A program made the position numbers and the translations under genes. From Methylophaga sp. OBS1 (GTDB taxonomy: Bacteria; Pseudomonadota; Gammaproteobacteria; Nitrosococcales; Methylophagaceae), in the NCBI RefSeq assembly GCF_026319365.1, contig NZ_JAPDMS010000001.1, forward strand, positions 208,032 to 272,031: a stretch of DNA of 64,000 bases, given 5' to 3'. Each line of letters starts with the position of its first letter. The first letter of the stretch is position 1. Under the pieces are notes generated by a model. The model was not told the DNA's origin, searched no databases, and saw nothing but the letters and a program-made list of their open reading frames with translations. Positions 8,446 through 18,440 of this stretch are shown in pieces.

Positions 8446-10599
8446 ATGAGCGACCAACCGGGACCTATCTACATTGCCCTCGTCAGTGTTCACGGGCTCA
8501 TCCGTGGCACCAACCTGGAACTGGGGCGAGATGCTGATACCGGTGGACAGACCTTGTATGTGCTTGAGTTGGCTCAGGCGCTATCGGAAAGGCCGGATGT
8601 CGCCCAGGTGGATTTGATCACCCGCCGCATCAACGATGAACATATCTCTCCTGACTATTCGGAACCGGTTGAAATTATTAACGATAAATTTCGCATTGTC
8701 AGAATAGATGCCGGTCCCGATGAATACATCTATAAAGAACATCTCTGGGACCATCTCGATGTCTTTGCCGATAATCTCGCCGACTTTTTCCGCGACCAGA
8801 ATCAGTTTCCGGATCTGATTCACAGTCACTACGCCGACGGCGGCTTTGTCGGTGCGCATGTGGCTAATCTGCTGGGTGTGCCACTGATTCATACCGGCCA
8901 CTCTCTGGGCCGGGTCAAACGCCGGCGTTTGCTGGCCAGCGGGCTCAGCGCCGAGCAAATCGAGACGCTCTACAATATGTCGCGCCGGGTCGAAGCTGAA
9001 GAAATCACACTGGCAACCGCAGAACGGGTCATCACCAGTACGCATCAGGAAATCGAAGAGCAATACGAAATCTACGATCATTATCAGCCCGAGCAGATGC
9101 GTGTCATACCGCCCGGCACCAATATCACCCAGTTCAAGCCACCGGTTGGTGGCGAACTGGAAGATGATTTATTCACTTATCTTACAGCCCACCTGACTGA
9201 ACCTGATAAACCTATCATCCTGGCTTTATCCCGACCGGATAAACGAAAAAATATTGCTGTTCTGGTTGAGGCCTATGGTGAGTCGGATGAGTTGCAGAGA
9301 TTGGCCAATCTGGTCATCATTGCCGGCAACCGTGACGATATTGATGATCTGGAACATGGTGCTCAGGAAGTGTTTCACGATTTGCTGGTGGCAATCGATC
9401 GTTATGATCTTTACGGCAAAGTCGCCTTACCCAAACATCACAAACGCGAGCAGGTACCATTGATATACCGCATTGCAGCGGCTTCCGGTGGCGTCTTTGT
9501 TAATCCGGCTCTGACAGAACCCTTTGGCCTGACCCTGATTGAAGCGGCGGCTTCCGGTCTGCCGATTGTCGCGACGGAAGACGGCGGGCCCAGGGATATT
9601 ATCGGTAATTGTCATAACGGTTTTCTGATTGATCCGCTGGAAGCCAGCACTATCACCGGCGCCTTGAAAAAGCTGCTGACAGATAACGCCACCTGGAATC
9701 TGTACTCACGACAGGGTCTGGATGGCGTGGCCAAACACTATTCCTGGCAGGCGCATGCCGAACGTTATCTGCAACTGGTCAGACCGATTGCTGAGCGCGC
9801 TGACTTTCTTCAGCGCAAACCGCTGGAACGTACCAGTCAGATGTACGCCGAGCGGGCGTTGGTCAGTGATTTGGATCTGAATCTGATTGGTAACGATGAG
9901 GCTTTACAGGAACTGTTGAGTTTATTGCGGGTGAACCGCAAAACCACCAAGTTTGCCATCGCTACCGGCCGTCGTCTGGATGTGGCCTTGCGGGTGATGA
10001 AAAAACACCAGATTCCAGAGCCCGATATCCTGATCACCAGTTCCGGTACCGAAATCTACTACGCGCCCAAGCTGACTCCGGATAAAGGCTGGGCCGAGCA
10101 TATCGATTACCACTGGACCCCACATAAAATCAGGCCGTTACTGGATGATTACCCGGGGCTGGAGAAACAGCCCAAGTCAGAGCAGAGCCGCTTCAAACTG
10201 AGCTACTACATTGATCCGGAAGAAGCGGATATCGAGGATATCAAGCGTCTGCTACACCAGGAAGAACAGTCTGTACATGCCCAGCTGGCTTTCGGTCAGT
10301 ACCTCGATATTCTGCCGATTCGTGCCTCCAAAGGCATGGCATTACGCTATGTGGCGGATCGCTGGCAGATACCGCTGGAGCATATTCTGGTGGTTGGTGG
10401 CTCCGGTGCGGATGAGGATATGATGCGCGGTAATACACTGGCAGCCGTTGTCGCCAACCGTCATCATGAAGAATTATCGCAACTGGTCGATACCGACCGA
10501 ATCTACTTTGCCACCCAATCGCATGCGGCTGGCATTCTGGAAGCCCTGGCTCACTACCAGTTTTTCGAACTCGTCACAAACAAGAAAGCACAATCATGA
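8446..10599 (+). CDS. sps: Sucrose-phosphate synthase with C-terminal HAD-like domain
   Basis: It makes sucrose-6-phosphate from a nucleotide-glucose and fructose-6-phosphate. The ATG at 8446 follows GGAG; an in-frame ATG 20 codons upstream is less likely. Residues about 1-470 are a GT-B glycosyltransferase: N-terminal GRDADTGGQTLYV, SHYADGG, TGHSLGRVKRRRL, and the family 4 motif EPFGLTLIEAAASGLPIVAT. Residues about 490-717 are HAD-like. There the nucleophile region is SDLDLNL, and motif IV reads GGSGADED where active SPP enzymes have GDSGND, so this domain is probably not a working phosphatase; a separate one follows. It overlaps the next gene by 4 bp (ATGA). First gene of the four-gene sucrose operon. 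Confidence 0.93.
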   Translation: MSDQPGPIYIALVSVHGLIRGTNLELGRDADTGGQTLYVLELAQALSERPDVAQVDLITRRINDEHISPDYSEPVEIINDKFRIVRIDAGPDEYIYKEHLWDHLDVFADNLADFFRDQNQFPDLIHSHYADGGFVGAHVANLLGVPLIHTGHSLGRVKRRRLLASGLSAEQIETLYNMSRRVEAEEITLATAERVITSTHQEIEEQYEIYDHYQPEQMRVIPPGTNITQFKPPVGGELEDDLFTYLTAHLTEPDKPIILALSRPDKRKNIAVLVEAYGESDELQRLANLVIIAGNRDDIDDLEHGAQEVFHDLLVAIDRYDLYGKVALPKHHKREQVPLIYRIAAASGGVFVNPALTEPFGLTLIEAAASGLPIVATEDGGPRDIIGNCHNGFLIDPLEASTITGALKKLLTDNATWNLYSRQGLDGVAKHYSWQAHAERYLQLVRPIAERADFLQRKPLERTSQMYAERALVSDLDLNLIGNDEALQELLSLLRVNRKTTKFAIATGRRLDVALRVMKKHQIPEPDILITSSGTEIYYAPKLTPDKGWAEHIDYHWTPHKIRPLLDDYPGLEKQPKSEQSRFKLSYYIDPEEADIEDIKRLLHQEEQSVHAQLAFGQYLDILPIRASKGMALRYVADRWQIPLEHILVVGGSGADEDMMRGNTLAAVVANRHHEELSQLVDTDRIYFATQSHAAGILEALAHYQFFELVTNKKAQS

Positions 10600-11453
10600 A
10601 ACAAGCCCAACTCTTGCTTTGTACCGATATGGACCGGACTGTCATCCCCAACGGCTTTCAGCCGGAACCGCCCGATGCCCGGCGTGAATTCAATCAATTC
10701 TGCCGCAGGCCTGATGTCAAGCTGGTATATGTGACCGGCCGCCATGTGTCGCTGGTCAAGCGTGCGATCAAGAATTATGCGCTGCCAGCGCCGGATTTCG
10801 CCATTACGGATGTGGGCACCAAGATTTATCAGATAGGGAAAGGCAGTTGGCAGCAAATGGCTGATTGGGAAGCGGAAATCGATCAGGACTGGCATGGTAA
10901 AACCCATGCACAGTTGAAAGCGATCCTCAAGCCAATCAATGAGTTGCGTCTGCAGGAAAGCAGTAAACAGAACACACACAAACTCAGTTATTACCTGCCT
11001 TTATACCTGGACAAAGACAGCATTATTGCCCGCATCGAGGCTTTCCTGAGTGAAGCGGATGTGGATGCCAGTATTCTCTGGAGCGTCGATGAACCGAAAA
11101 ATGTGGGGTTGCTTGATGTCTTGCCGCGTCATGCCACTAAACTGCATGCGATTGAGTTTTTGCAGAAGAAACTGGGTTACAACCTGAGCGAGGTCATCTT
11201 TGCGGGCGATAGCGGAAATGATCTGCCGGTGCTGACCAGTCAGATCCAGTCAGTACTGGTGGCGAATGCCAGTGATGAGATTAAAAAAGCCGCACAGCAG
11301 TTATCCCAGCACAATGGTCACAGCGAGGCGCTTTATCTCGCTACCAATGAGCCGCACAAGCACAACGGTAATTATTCAGCCGGCGTATTGCAGGGGATTT
11401 TCCATTATTCGCCTTATTTCGCAGAGACAAGCAACACAGAGAAACTGTCATGA
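10596..11453 (+). CDS. spp: Sucrose-6-phosphate phosphatase (HAD family)
   Basis: The 285-residue HAD hydrolase has all expected motifs: the nucleophile and acid in CTDMDRTVIP (motif I), VTGRH (motif II), the substrate-region Lys, and FAGDSGNDLPVL (motif IV). The cap region (SYYLPLYLDKDSI) matches sucrose-phosphatases. It hydrolyses sucrose-6-phosphate to sucrose. Its start overlaps the sps stop and its stop overlaps the fructokinase start, both as ATGA, so the genes are translationally coupled. Mannosyl-3-phosphoglycerate phosphatase is the nearest alternative family, but the operon context favours SPP. Confidence 0.9.
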   Translation: MKQAQLLLCTDMDRTVIPNGFQPEPPDARREFNQFCRRPDVKLVYVTGRHVSLVKRAIKNYALPAPDFAITDVGTKIYQIGKGSWQQMADWEAEIDQDWHGKTHAQLKAILKPINELRLQESSKQNTHKLSYYLPLYLDKDSIIARIEAFLSEADVDASILWSVDEPKNVGLLDVLPRHATKLHAIEFLQKKLGYNLSEVIFAGDSGNDLPVLTSQIQSVLVANASDEIKKAAQQLSQHNGHSEALYLATNEPHKHNGNYSAGVLQGIFHYSPYFAETSNTEKLS

Positions 11454-12325
11454 CATATCCAAAACCGATAACCGTATTCGGAGAAGTCCTGTTTGACTGT
11501 TTTCCCGATGGTGAGCAGAAACTGGGTGGCGCCCCGTTCAATGTTGCCTGGCACTTGCAGGCCATGGGCGACCAACCGGTCTTCATCAGTCGTATCGGTC
11601 ATGACGAATTGGGAGCGCGAATCCAGCAGGCGGTCGCGGATTGGGGGCTGTCAGCGGCGACCTTACAGCAGGATAAGCGTCATCCGACGGGGCGGGTCAA
11701 CGTCAGTTTTAATGATGGCGAGCCAGCCTATGATATTGCCCAGGGCAGCGCCTGGGATTTTATCGATTACCCGGCGATTAATGACCTGCCGGCGAAAGGG
11801 ATCTTTTATCATGGCTCCCTCGCAGCGCGTAGTGAAATCAGTCATCAGACCCTGCAGAAACTTAGTGAAAACCCGGATTATGCTATTTTCGTTGATGTGA
11901 ACCTGCGCAGCCCGTGGTGGCAGAAAGAAGATGTCTATCAATGGCTCGAACAGGCACAATGGGTCAAACTGAACCAGCATGAACTGGCTGAACTGGGGTT
12001 CCGCAGCGCCGATTTACACCAGGATATGACCCGGATGCACACCCATTTTCACCTGGATCAGCTGATTGTCACCTGTGGCGAGAAAGGGGCAATTGTCAGA
12101 GATACGGACGGAGAGTTTCATCTGGTTAAACCGACGCTGAATGAACAGGTGGTGGATTCGGTCGGTGCCGGTGATGCGTTCACCGCGATGTACCTGCACG
12201 GGCTCCTGCATGACTGGGATATCGATACCACCCTCCATGAAGCCCAGGCCTTTGCGTCGAAAGTGGTAGGACTGCGTGGGGCCATCACCGACGATCCGGA
12301 ATTTTATCGCCATATCAAACTTTAA
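11450..12325 (+). CDS. Fructokinase (PfkB family)
   Basis: This 291-residue PfkB/ribokinase-type sugar kinase has the N-terminal GEVLFDCFPDGEQKLGGAPFNVAWHL signature region (substrate glycine motif GGAPFN) and the C-terminal DSVGAGDAFTA motif with the catalytic Asp. Third gene of the sucrose operon. Family knowledge: in sucrose-making methylotrophs the kinase returns fructose, released when amylosucrase uses sucrose, to fructose-6-phosphate. The ATGA overlap with spp supports coupling. Confidence 0.9.
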   Translation: MTYPKPITVFGEVLFDCFPDGEQKLGGAPFNVAWHLQAMGDQPVFISRIGHDELGARIQQAVADWGLSAATLQQDKRHPTGRVNVSFNDGEPAYDIAQGSAWDFIDYPAINDLPAKGIFYHGSLAARSEISHQTLQKLSENPDYAIFVDVNLRSPWWQKEDVYQWLEQAQWVKLNQHELAELGFRSADLHQDMTRMHTHFHLDQLIVTCGEKGAIVRDTDGEFHLVKPTLNEQVVDSVGAGDAFTAMYLHGLLHDWDIDTTLHEAQAFASKVVGLRGAITDDPEFYRHIKL

Positions 12326-12349
12326 CCGGAAAAAGCTAAATAAGCATTT

Positions 12350-14305
12350 ATGTACGAACAACAGGCTCACAAACTGCTCAACGATATTCTCAATGAGATC
12401 GAAGCAGGGATATCCAAACAGGATTTACGCTATTTCTACACAAGGCTGGGCGCGAACTTTTATGCGATTCACTCCCTGTTTGAGCGGCTTTATGGCGCCC
12501 GCGATGATTTCCAGCAACAGGCTCAGCGGCTGGTTGAGACCATGGCCTGGCAATATATCCGCCGGCCTGAAGACCTGCGCAAGCGGGATATTGAACGAGA
12601 AGCCGATCATAACTGGTTTCTGAGTCAGAACTGGGTGGGCATGGCGCTTTACAGTCACGGCTTTGCCGGTGATCTGAAAGGCATGGAAAGCCATCTGAAC
12701 TACTTCCAGGAACTGGGGGTGAACATGGTCCACATCATGCCCATCATGCAGTGTCCGCGAGGCAGCAGTGATGGCGGCTATGCGGTCAGTGATTTCCGTG
12801 AGATCGACGACAGAGCCGGGACGATTGACGATCTGCTGCATCTCTCCCGCGCCATGCACGAGCGGGATATGCTGCTGACGATGGACGTGGTGCTGAATCA
12901 CACTTCCAATGAACACGAGTGGGCGCAGAAAGCCCGTCAGGGTGACAAAACCTACCAGGATTATTACTACACGTTCGAGAGCCGCAATGTGCCGGACATG
13001 TTCGAGCAGAGCATGCCAGAAGTGTTTCCCGAAACTTCGCCCGGTAACTTCACCTGGGATGAGGATATGGGCCGTTGGGTCATGACGGTGTTTAATAACT
13101 ACCAGTGGGATCTCAACTATTCCAATCCGGCAGTGTTCATCGAGATGCTGGACGTGATTCTGTTCTGGGCTAATCAGGGCGCCGATATTCTGCGTCTGGA
13201 TGCGGTGGCTTTCTTATGGAAGAAAATCGGCAGTACCTGCCAGAATGAACGCGAGGCACATCTGATCCTGCAGCTGCTCAAAGACTGTTGTCAGGTGACC
13301 GCGCCGGGTGTCTTGTATATTGCCGAGGCTATTGTCGCGCCGGTAGAAGTGACCAAATATTTTGGCGAGGACGCCGTGATTGCCAAGGAATGCGAGATAG
13401 CCTACAACGCCACCTTCATGGCGCTGATGTGGGATGCGGTGGCAACCAAGAATGCCAATCTGCTGAACCAGGGTATCAAGAGCCTGCCGGTCAAGCTGGA
13501 GCGGGCCACCTGGCTGAACTACATCCGCTGCCATGATGATATCGGTCTCGGTTTTGATGACCGGGATATAGAACTGGTGGGCTATGAGCCTGCCGGTCAC
13601 CGCAAGTTTTTAATCGATTACTTTATGGGGCGTTACGATAATTCCCATGCCCGGGGCTTGCCGTTTGGTGAGAATGAGAAAACCGGCGATGCCCGTATCT
13701 CCGGGTCTCTGGCTTCGCTGGTCGGGCTGGAATATGCCGTTGAAAATGGTGACCTCGAGGCCGAAGACAATGCGATTAAAATCATTCTGCTGCTGCACAG
13801 TCTCATCATGTCTTTCGGCGGCATTCCCTTGCTTTATTATGGTGATGAGCTGGGCACCATCAATGATGTTTCGTTCCTGTCCGATCCCCATAAAAAAGGC
13901 GATTCCCGCTGGGTCCATCGCCCGGTAATCGATTGGGAAAAGGCCGAGCTGCGCAATCAGCCCGGCCATTATCAGTATGAGATATTCTCGGCACTGAAAC
14001 GCATGATCGCGGTGCGTAAGGAAATTGATGCTTTTGCCGACTTTAATAATCGTGAACTGCTTGATGTCGGCAATGAACACTTATTCGTGTTTGAGCGCTA
14101 CAACATCACCCGACAGCATGACAAAGTGCTGGTGGTGGCCAACTTTAATGACAAACCGCAGCATCTGAAACTGGATACCCTGATAGGCTGGGGTGACCCA
14201 CAGTATGGTCAGCTTTATGACCTCTACAGCGGCCAGCAGCCCGATGGCTTCAATGACACGCTGGTGATACCACCATTCAGCTTTTACTGGCTGCGGGAAG
14301 GTTGA
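12350..14305 (+). CDS. ams: Amylosucrase (GH13)
   Basis: The 651-residue GH13 enzyme keeps the family regions: DVVLNHTSNEHEW (region I), ADILRLDAVAFLWK with the nucleophile Asp (region II), LYIAEAIVAP with the acid/base Glu (region III) and RCHDDIG (region IV). The alpha-helical N-terminal domain and C-terminal beta domain are present and the length equals known amylosucrases. It transfers the glucosyl part of sucrose onto an alpha-1,4-glucan and frees fructose, so it links sucrose to glycogen turnover. Last gene of the sucrose operon, 24 bp after fructokinase. Its TGA directly abuts the stop of the opposing DUF393 gene. Confidence 0.93.
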   Translation: MYEQQAHKLLNDILNEIEAGISKQDLRYFYTRLGANFYAIHSLFERLYGARDDFQQQAQRLVETMAWQYIRRPEDLRKRDIEREADHNWFLSQNWVGMALYSHGFAGDLKGMESHLNYFQELGVNMVHIMPIMQCPRGSSDGGYAVSDFREIDDRAGTIDDLLHLSRAMHERDMLLTMDVVLNHTSNEHEWAQKARQGDKTYQDYYYTFESRNVPDMFEQSMPEVFPETSPGNFTWDEDMGRWVMTVFNNYQWDLNYSNPAVFIEMLDVILFWANQGADILRLDAVAFLWKKIGSTCQNEREAHLILQLLKDCCQVTAPGVLYIAEAIVAPVEVTKYFGEDAVIAKECEIAYNATFMALMWDAVATKNANLLNQGIKSLPVKLERATWLNYIRCHDDIGLGFDDRDIELVGYEPAGHRKFLIDYFMGRYDNSHARGLPFGENEKTGDARISGSLASLVGLEYAVENGDLEAEDNAIKIILLLHSLIMSFGGIPLLYYGDELGTINDVSFLSDPHKKGDSRWVHRPVIDWEKAELRNQPGHYQYEIFSALKRMIAVRKEIDAFADFNNRELLDVGNEHLFVFERYNITRQHDKVLVVANFNDKPQHLKLDTLIGWGDPQYGQLYDLYSGQQPDGFNDTLVIPPFSFYWLREG

Positions 14306-14704
14306 TCAGGCGTCATCTACACAGCGATCACAACGCCGCTGGCCGGTTAACAGAAAAGCGATTTGCTGGCGATAGCGGGCAAAAAACCGATAACATCCAT
14401 CAGCCACGGGCCGAATCACTGGCCAGCGTAATACGCCAAGCCAGCGATGACGCCTGACCAACTGCCAGGCTTTGACCGTTACATCAAGGCCGGTCAGCCA
14501 TTCACCGTTGTGGTCTATGGCATGTAAAAGCTTATCCGCTTCAACGGGGTCTACTTCGGGGTAGCGCTGACTGAAATCGCTGGCGTGTATATTCTCCAAT
14601 TGCAGCAAATTCTCTTTGTCAGCGCGTTTCATGGCCCTGATTTCCTTCACACAGAGTGGACAATGGCCATCATAAAATACAGTCAATTGGGTTTGTTCAG
14701 ACAT
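14306..14704 (-). CDS. DCC-family thiol-disulfide oxidoreductase-like protein (DUF393)
   Basis: The 132-residue protein begins with the DUF393 hallmark VFYDGHCPLC, a thioredoxin-like CPLC active site after a DG pair, and has the C-terminal helical region VADGCYRFFARYR. Family members are presumed thiol-disulfide oxidoreductases; substrates are unknown. Its stop codon touches the amylosucrase stop with no base between. It diverges from the cryptochrome gene (52 bp apart), so the two may share a promoter region. Two further cysteines sit at the extreme C-terminus (RRCDRC), which could shuttle disulfides. Confidence 0.8.
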   Translation of the reverse strand: MSEQTQLTVFYDGHCPLCVKEIRAMKRADKENLLQLENIHASDFSQRYPEVDPVEADKLLHAIDHNGEWLTGLDVTVKAWQLVRRHRWLGVLRWPVIRPVADGCYRFFARYRQQIAFLLTGQRRCDRCVDDA

Positions 14705-14755
14705 GCTTAGGTTCCTATAACTACGAGTGCATCATCTCACTGAGAGCGTAAAAAT

Positions 14756-16081
14756 ATGATCAAAACAGGACTTGTCTGGTTCAATCATGACTGCCGTGTT
14801 CATGACAACCCGGTTTTGCTGGAAGCCAGTCTGAATTGCGAGCGTTTGATTTGTCTGTTCTGTATTGACAGCCAGTGGGACAGACCGACCGGTTTCAATG
14901 CCAAGCCGATGGGCGAAAACCGACGCCAGTTCATGAATCAGACACTCTTGGATCTGTCTGCTCAACTGGCCAAACGGGGACAGTCGCTGGTGATTCTCAG
15001 TGGCGATCCGGTCGAGATTATCTCCAGTCTGATCAGCCGCTTCGATGTCGGCGCCGTCTATCGCAGTCAGCATGTCGGTGTGTTTGAAAACCGCCAGTGG
15101 CAGCACTTGAAAGCCGACTTTCCCCGGTTGCGGTTTGAATCACTGCCATCACACACCCTGTTTCGTCCCGAACAGTTACCGTTCTCTCTTGACAATCTAC
15201 CCGGCACGTTCAGCCAGTTTCGCAAACAGGTGGAAAATATCGATGTCGATCCACCGCTGGTGATGCCCAAAACCTTACCGCCAGCTATCGAACGTCTCAG
15301 TGCAGAGTCGGAAGCCGTGCTGGTCAAACCCAAAACAACAGCGGCGTTTGAAGGTGGAGAAAGCGCGGCGCTGGCGCATCTGGAAACCTACTTTTCCAGC
15401 AGTGATCCGGCTCATTACAAAAGCTGGCGTAATGAGCTCGACGGCTGGCATAACTCCACCAAGTTTTCTGCCTGGCTGGCTAATGGCAGTGTTTCCGTGC
15501 GTCGGCTTGTGCATAGACTCAAACGTTACGAAATGCAGGAAACGGCGAATGAATCCACTTACTGGATATATTTCGAACTGCTCTGGCGCGAGTATTTTCA
15601 ATGGGTCGCACACACGCTCGGGCACAAATTATTCCGCGCAGGCGGTGTAGCGAACAAAAACGTGCGTTGTTGTTTTTATCCTGAGCGCTATCAGAAATGG
15701 TGCCATGGCAATACGCCTTACCCCCTCGTGAATGCCCTGATGAAACAACTCAACCAAACCGGCTATATGAGCAATCGCGGTCGACAGATTGTAGCCAGTT
15801 GTTTCATCAATGAGCTCCAGCTCGACTGGCGGTTTGGCGCGGCTTATTTCGAGCAGCAACTGATTGATTACGATGTGGCTGCCAACTGGGGTAACTGGCA
15901 GTACATTGCTGGTGTCGGCATGGATCCACGTGGTGGGCGTCATTTCAATATCGACAAGCAATCCCGTCAGTATGATCCCGACGGCCAATTTGTTCGCAAG
16001 TGGCACGGGGAGGTGACCAGCACACAGCTGGATTCTGTGGATGCGGCAGACTGGCCAATACTGCCACCCAAAAAAAGCTGA
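14756..16081 (+). CDS. Cryptochrome DASH
   Basis: The 441-residue protein has an N-terminal photolyase antenna domain ([21 protein letters not shown]) and a C-terminal FAD domain with the DASH-type block [18 protein letters not shown], then [18 protein letters not shown] and [10 protein letters not shown]. It uses blue light. DASH proteins repair cyclobutane dimers mainly in single-stranded DNA or act in signalling. It overlaps the following photolyase-family gene by one base (TGATG), so the pair is co-translated. Confidence 0.88.
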   Translation: MIKTGLVWFNHDCRVHDNPVLLEASLNCERLICLFCIDSQWDRPTGFNAKPMGENRRQFMNQTLLDLSAQLAKRGQSLVILSGDPVEIISSLISRFDVGAVYRSQHVGVFENRQWQHLKADFPRLRFESLPSHTLFRPEQLPFSLDNLPGTFSQFRKQVENIDVDPPLVMPKTLPPAIERLSAESEAVLVKPKTTAAFEGGESAALAHLETYFSSSDPAHYKSWRNELDGWHNSTKFSAWLANGSVSVRRLVHRLKRYEMQETANESTYWIYFELLWREYFQWVAHTLGHKLFRAGGVANKNVRCCFYPERYQKWCHGNTPYPLVNALMKQLNQTGYMSNRGRQIVASCFINELQLDWRFGAAYFEQQLIDYDVAANWGNWQYIAGVGMDPRGGRHFNIDKQSRQYDPDGQFVRKWHGEVTSTQLDSVDAADWPILPPKKS

Positions 16082-17547
16082 TGTCACAACGCGCTGTTAA
16101 TCTGGTCTGGTTTAAGCGGGACTTACGCTTGAGCGACCATGCCCCGCTGAAAGCGGCGTCTCAATCTGATTTACCGGCTTTGCTGTTCTATGTCATCGAG
16201 CCCATGCTGCTGGCAGACCCGCATTACAGCCTACGCCACTGGCGCTTTGTCTGGGAGTCACTGACAGAGATGCAGCACGCGCTCAATAAAACGGGGCATC
16301 AGCTGCTGATTGTCCAGGCGGAGATGCCGCAGCTGCTCGACTGGCTTAGTGCAGATGTCGACATTAAACAGATTTTCAGTCATCAGGAAATCGGACTCGC
16401 CAATACTTATGCGCGTGATCGGCAAGTGGCAGCATGGTGTCAACAAAACGGTGTCCACTGGCAGGAGTTTGAGACAGGCGCGGTGGCACGTGCCAAGGCC
16501 AATCGTGATGACTGGGATAAACACTGGCAACGGGTGATGCGGGCAGACCTGCAGCAGCCGGACTGGGAGCGGCTGCAGACGGTGAGCGGACTGTCTGAGC
16601 CAGACTGGCAACCGCCTTTGACCTGGACCCGGCGTAAGGGCTCATTTCAGGCGGGTGGCAGCGAGGCAGCCTGGCGGACACTGGAGAATTTCTACCAGGG
16701 CCGGGGCCAGGATTATTACCGTCGTTTATCAAGCCCTTCTGCCAGCCGCGAAGCCTGTAGCCGGATGTCAGCCTATCTGGCCTGGGGCAATATCAGTTTG
16801 CGGGAAATGTATCAGCATCTGCTGAGTCACTGGCAGGATCGGGGCTGGCGTCGAAGTCTGGTCGCCTTATCCTCACGTTTACACTGGCATTGTCACTTCA
16901 TGCAGAAGTTTGAAAGTGAGTGCGAGATGGAATTCAGGCCGGTTAACCGTGGTTATCAGGACTTTCCCTATCGCGATGATGCCAGGGTTCAGCAGGACCT
17001 TGCTGCCTGGGAGCAGGGCAAAACCGGCTTTCCTCTGGTCGATGCCTGTATGCGTTGCCTGCATCACACCGGCTATATTAACTTCCGGATGCGCGCCATG
17101 CTGGCCAGTTTCCTCAGTCACCATCTTCTAATTGACTGGCGGCATGGTGTAACCCATCTGGCACGCTTGTTTCTCGATTTTGAGCCCGGTATTCATTATC
17201 CCCAGTTCCAGATGCAGGCCGGGGTGACCGGTACCAATACCATTCGCATCTATAACCCGATAAAACAAAGCCAGGAGCAGGACCCCGACGGTGTATTCAT
17301 CCGCCAGTGGTGTCCGGAGCTGACAGAATTGCCCGACGACCTGTTGCATATGCCCTGGCAGATGACGCCGATGGAACAGCAGATGTATCAAGTCACGCTC
17401 GGTCAGGATTACCCCGAGCCGATTATTGATTATCAGCACTGTGCCCGGCGGGCACGCGATCTGCTCTGGTCCTGGCGTAAACATCCCCGGGTGCAGCAGG
17501 AAAACCAGCGAATTCTGAAGATCCATGTGAGACCGCCTTCACGCTGA
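16081..17547 (+). CDS. Photolyase/cryptochrome-family protein
   Basis: The 488-residue protein starts at the ATG overlapping the previous stop. The N-terminal Rossmann antenna domain is seen in [17 protein letters not shown] and the FAD-binding helical domain in [39 protein letters not shown] and [19 protein letters not shown]. The segment [25 protein letters not shown] is not that of DASH or E. coli PhrB and points to the marine-bacterial cryptochrome-like branch of the superfamily. Light-driven repair is likely; which lesion it repairs is not resolved. Confidence 0.83.
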   Translation: MSQRAVNLVWFKRDLRLSDHAPLKAASQSDLPALLFYVIEPMLLADPHYSLRHWRFVWESLTEMQHALNKTGHQLLIVQAEMPQLLDWLSADVDIKQIFSHQEIGLANTYARDRQVAAWCQQNGVHWQEFETGAVARAKANRDDWDKHWQRVMRADLQQPDWERLQTVSGLSEPDWQPPLTWTRRKGSFQAGGSEAAWRTLENFYQGRGQDYYRRLSSPSASREACSRMSAYLAWGNISLREMYQHLLSHWQDRGWRRSLVALSSRLHWHCHFMQKFESECEMEFRPVNRGYQDFPYRDDARVQQDLAAWEQGKTGFPLVDACMRCLHHTGYINFRMRAMLASFLSHHLLIDWRHGVTHLARLFLDFEPGIHYPQFQMQAGVTGTNTIRIYNPIKQSQEQDPDGVFIRQWCPELTELPDDLLHMPWQMTPMEQQMYQVTLGQDYPEPIIDYQHCARRARDLLWSWRKHPRVQQENQRILKIHVRPPSR

Positions 17548-17624
17548 GGATCAATCTGATTTGAGTCTGAGGTAGGGCAGGCGCATACTAAAATTGTCGC
17601 TTTCACAGAAGGGAGGTCTTTGTG

Positions 17625-18398
17625 ATGCTCAAGGCGATTCTATTTGATATCAGCGGTGTCTTACATGTGGATAAACGACCGATACCCGGTGCCGTTGAGT
17701 TGATCGCGACTTTGCAGCAACAGTCGGTGCCGATGCGGTTTGTCACCAACACCTCACGTTCAACCAGTAAAGAGATTTTCAACAGCCTGAGAACAATGGA
17801 CTTTGACCTTAGCCAATCGGCTATCTTTACTGCCCCGCTGGCAGTGAAACAGGTCTGTGCGCAGCGTGGACTGCGACCTTATTGTCTGATTCACCCGGAT
17901 CTCGAAGCTGAATTTCAGGATATCAACCAGCAGGATCCCAATGCCGTCGTGATTGCGGATGCCGCCGATCGATTTGATTATGCGCACTTGAACAAAGCAT
18001 TTTCACTGCTGATCGATGGGGCGCCCTTACTGGGAATCGGCCGGAACCGTTATTTCAAAAGTCAGGGACAGCTGCAACTCGATGCTGGCCCGTTTATCGA
18101 TGCCCTCGAATACGCTGCCGATATTAAAGCCGAGATTCTGGGCAAACCCGCGGCCGGCTTTTTTCAGGCCGCGGTACATTCATTGGGCTGTGAAGCTGAA
18201 GAGGTACTGATGATCGGTGACGATGTCGAGGCCGATGTGATGGGTGCGATGCAAGCCGGTCTGCAGGCCTGCCTGGTGCGAACCGGCAAATACCTGCCCG
18301 GCGATGAAAGCAAGGCTGGTCAGGCCGCGGTGGCAGATTCGGTTGTGGACGCTATCAGAGATGTTTTTTATCAGAGCCGTGAGGCGGCTGAGACCTGA
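17625..18398 (+). CDS. HAD-IIA phosphatase (LHPP/NagD-like)
   Basis: The 257-residue protein has motif I FDISGVLHVD, where the usual second Asp is replaced by Ser-Gly as in LHPP-type phosphatases. TNTSRST (motif II), GKPAAGFF (motif III Lys) and MIGDDVEADVMGA (motif IV) follow. The ATG at 17625 is favoured over a GTG three bases upstream because GGAGG at 17612-17616 is then spaced normally. Family members dephosphorylate phosphoamino acids, pyrophosphate or small sugars phosphates. No obvious functional partner lies beside it; it converges on the AMMECR1 gene. Confidence 0.8.
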   Translation: MLKAILFDISGVLHVDKRPIPGAVELIATLQQQSVPMRFVTNTSRSTSKEIFNSLRTMDFDLSQSAIFTAPLAVKQVCAQRGLRPYCLIHPDLEAEFQDINQQDPNAVVIADAADRFDYAHLNKAFSLLIDGAPLLGIGRNRYFKSQGQLQLDAGPFIDALEYAADIKAEILGKPAAGFFQAAVHSLGCEAEEVLMIGDDVEADVMGAMQAGLQACLVRTGKYLPGDESKAGQAAVADSVVDAIRDVFYQSREAAET

Positions 18399-18440
18399 TT
18401 CAAACGCGTTGGGCTGATCAATGTCCGGGATATCAGCACC

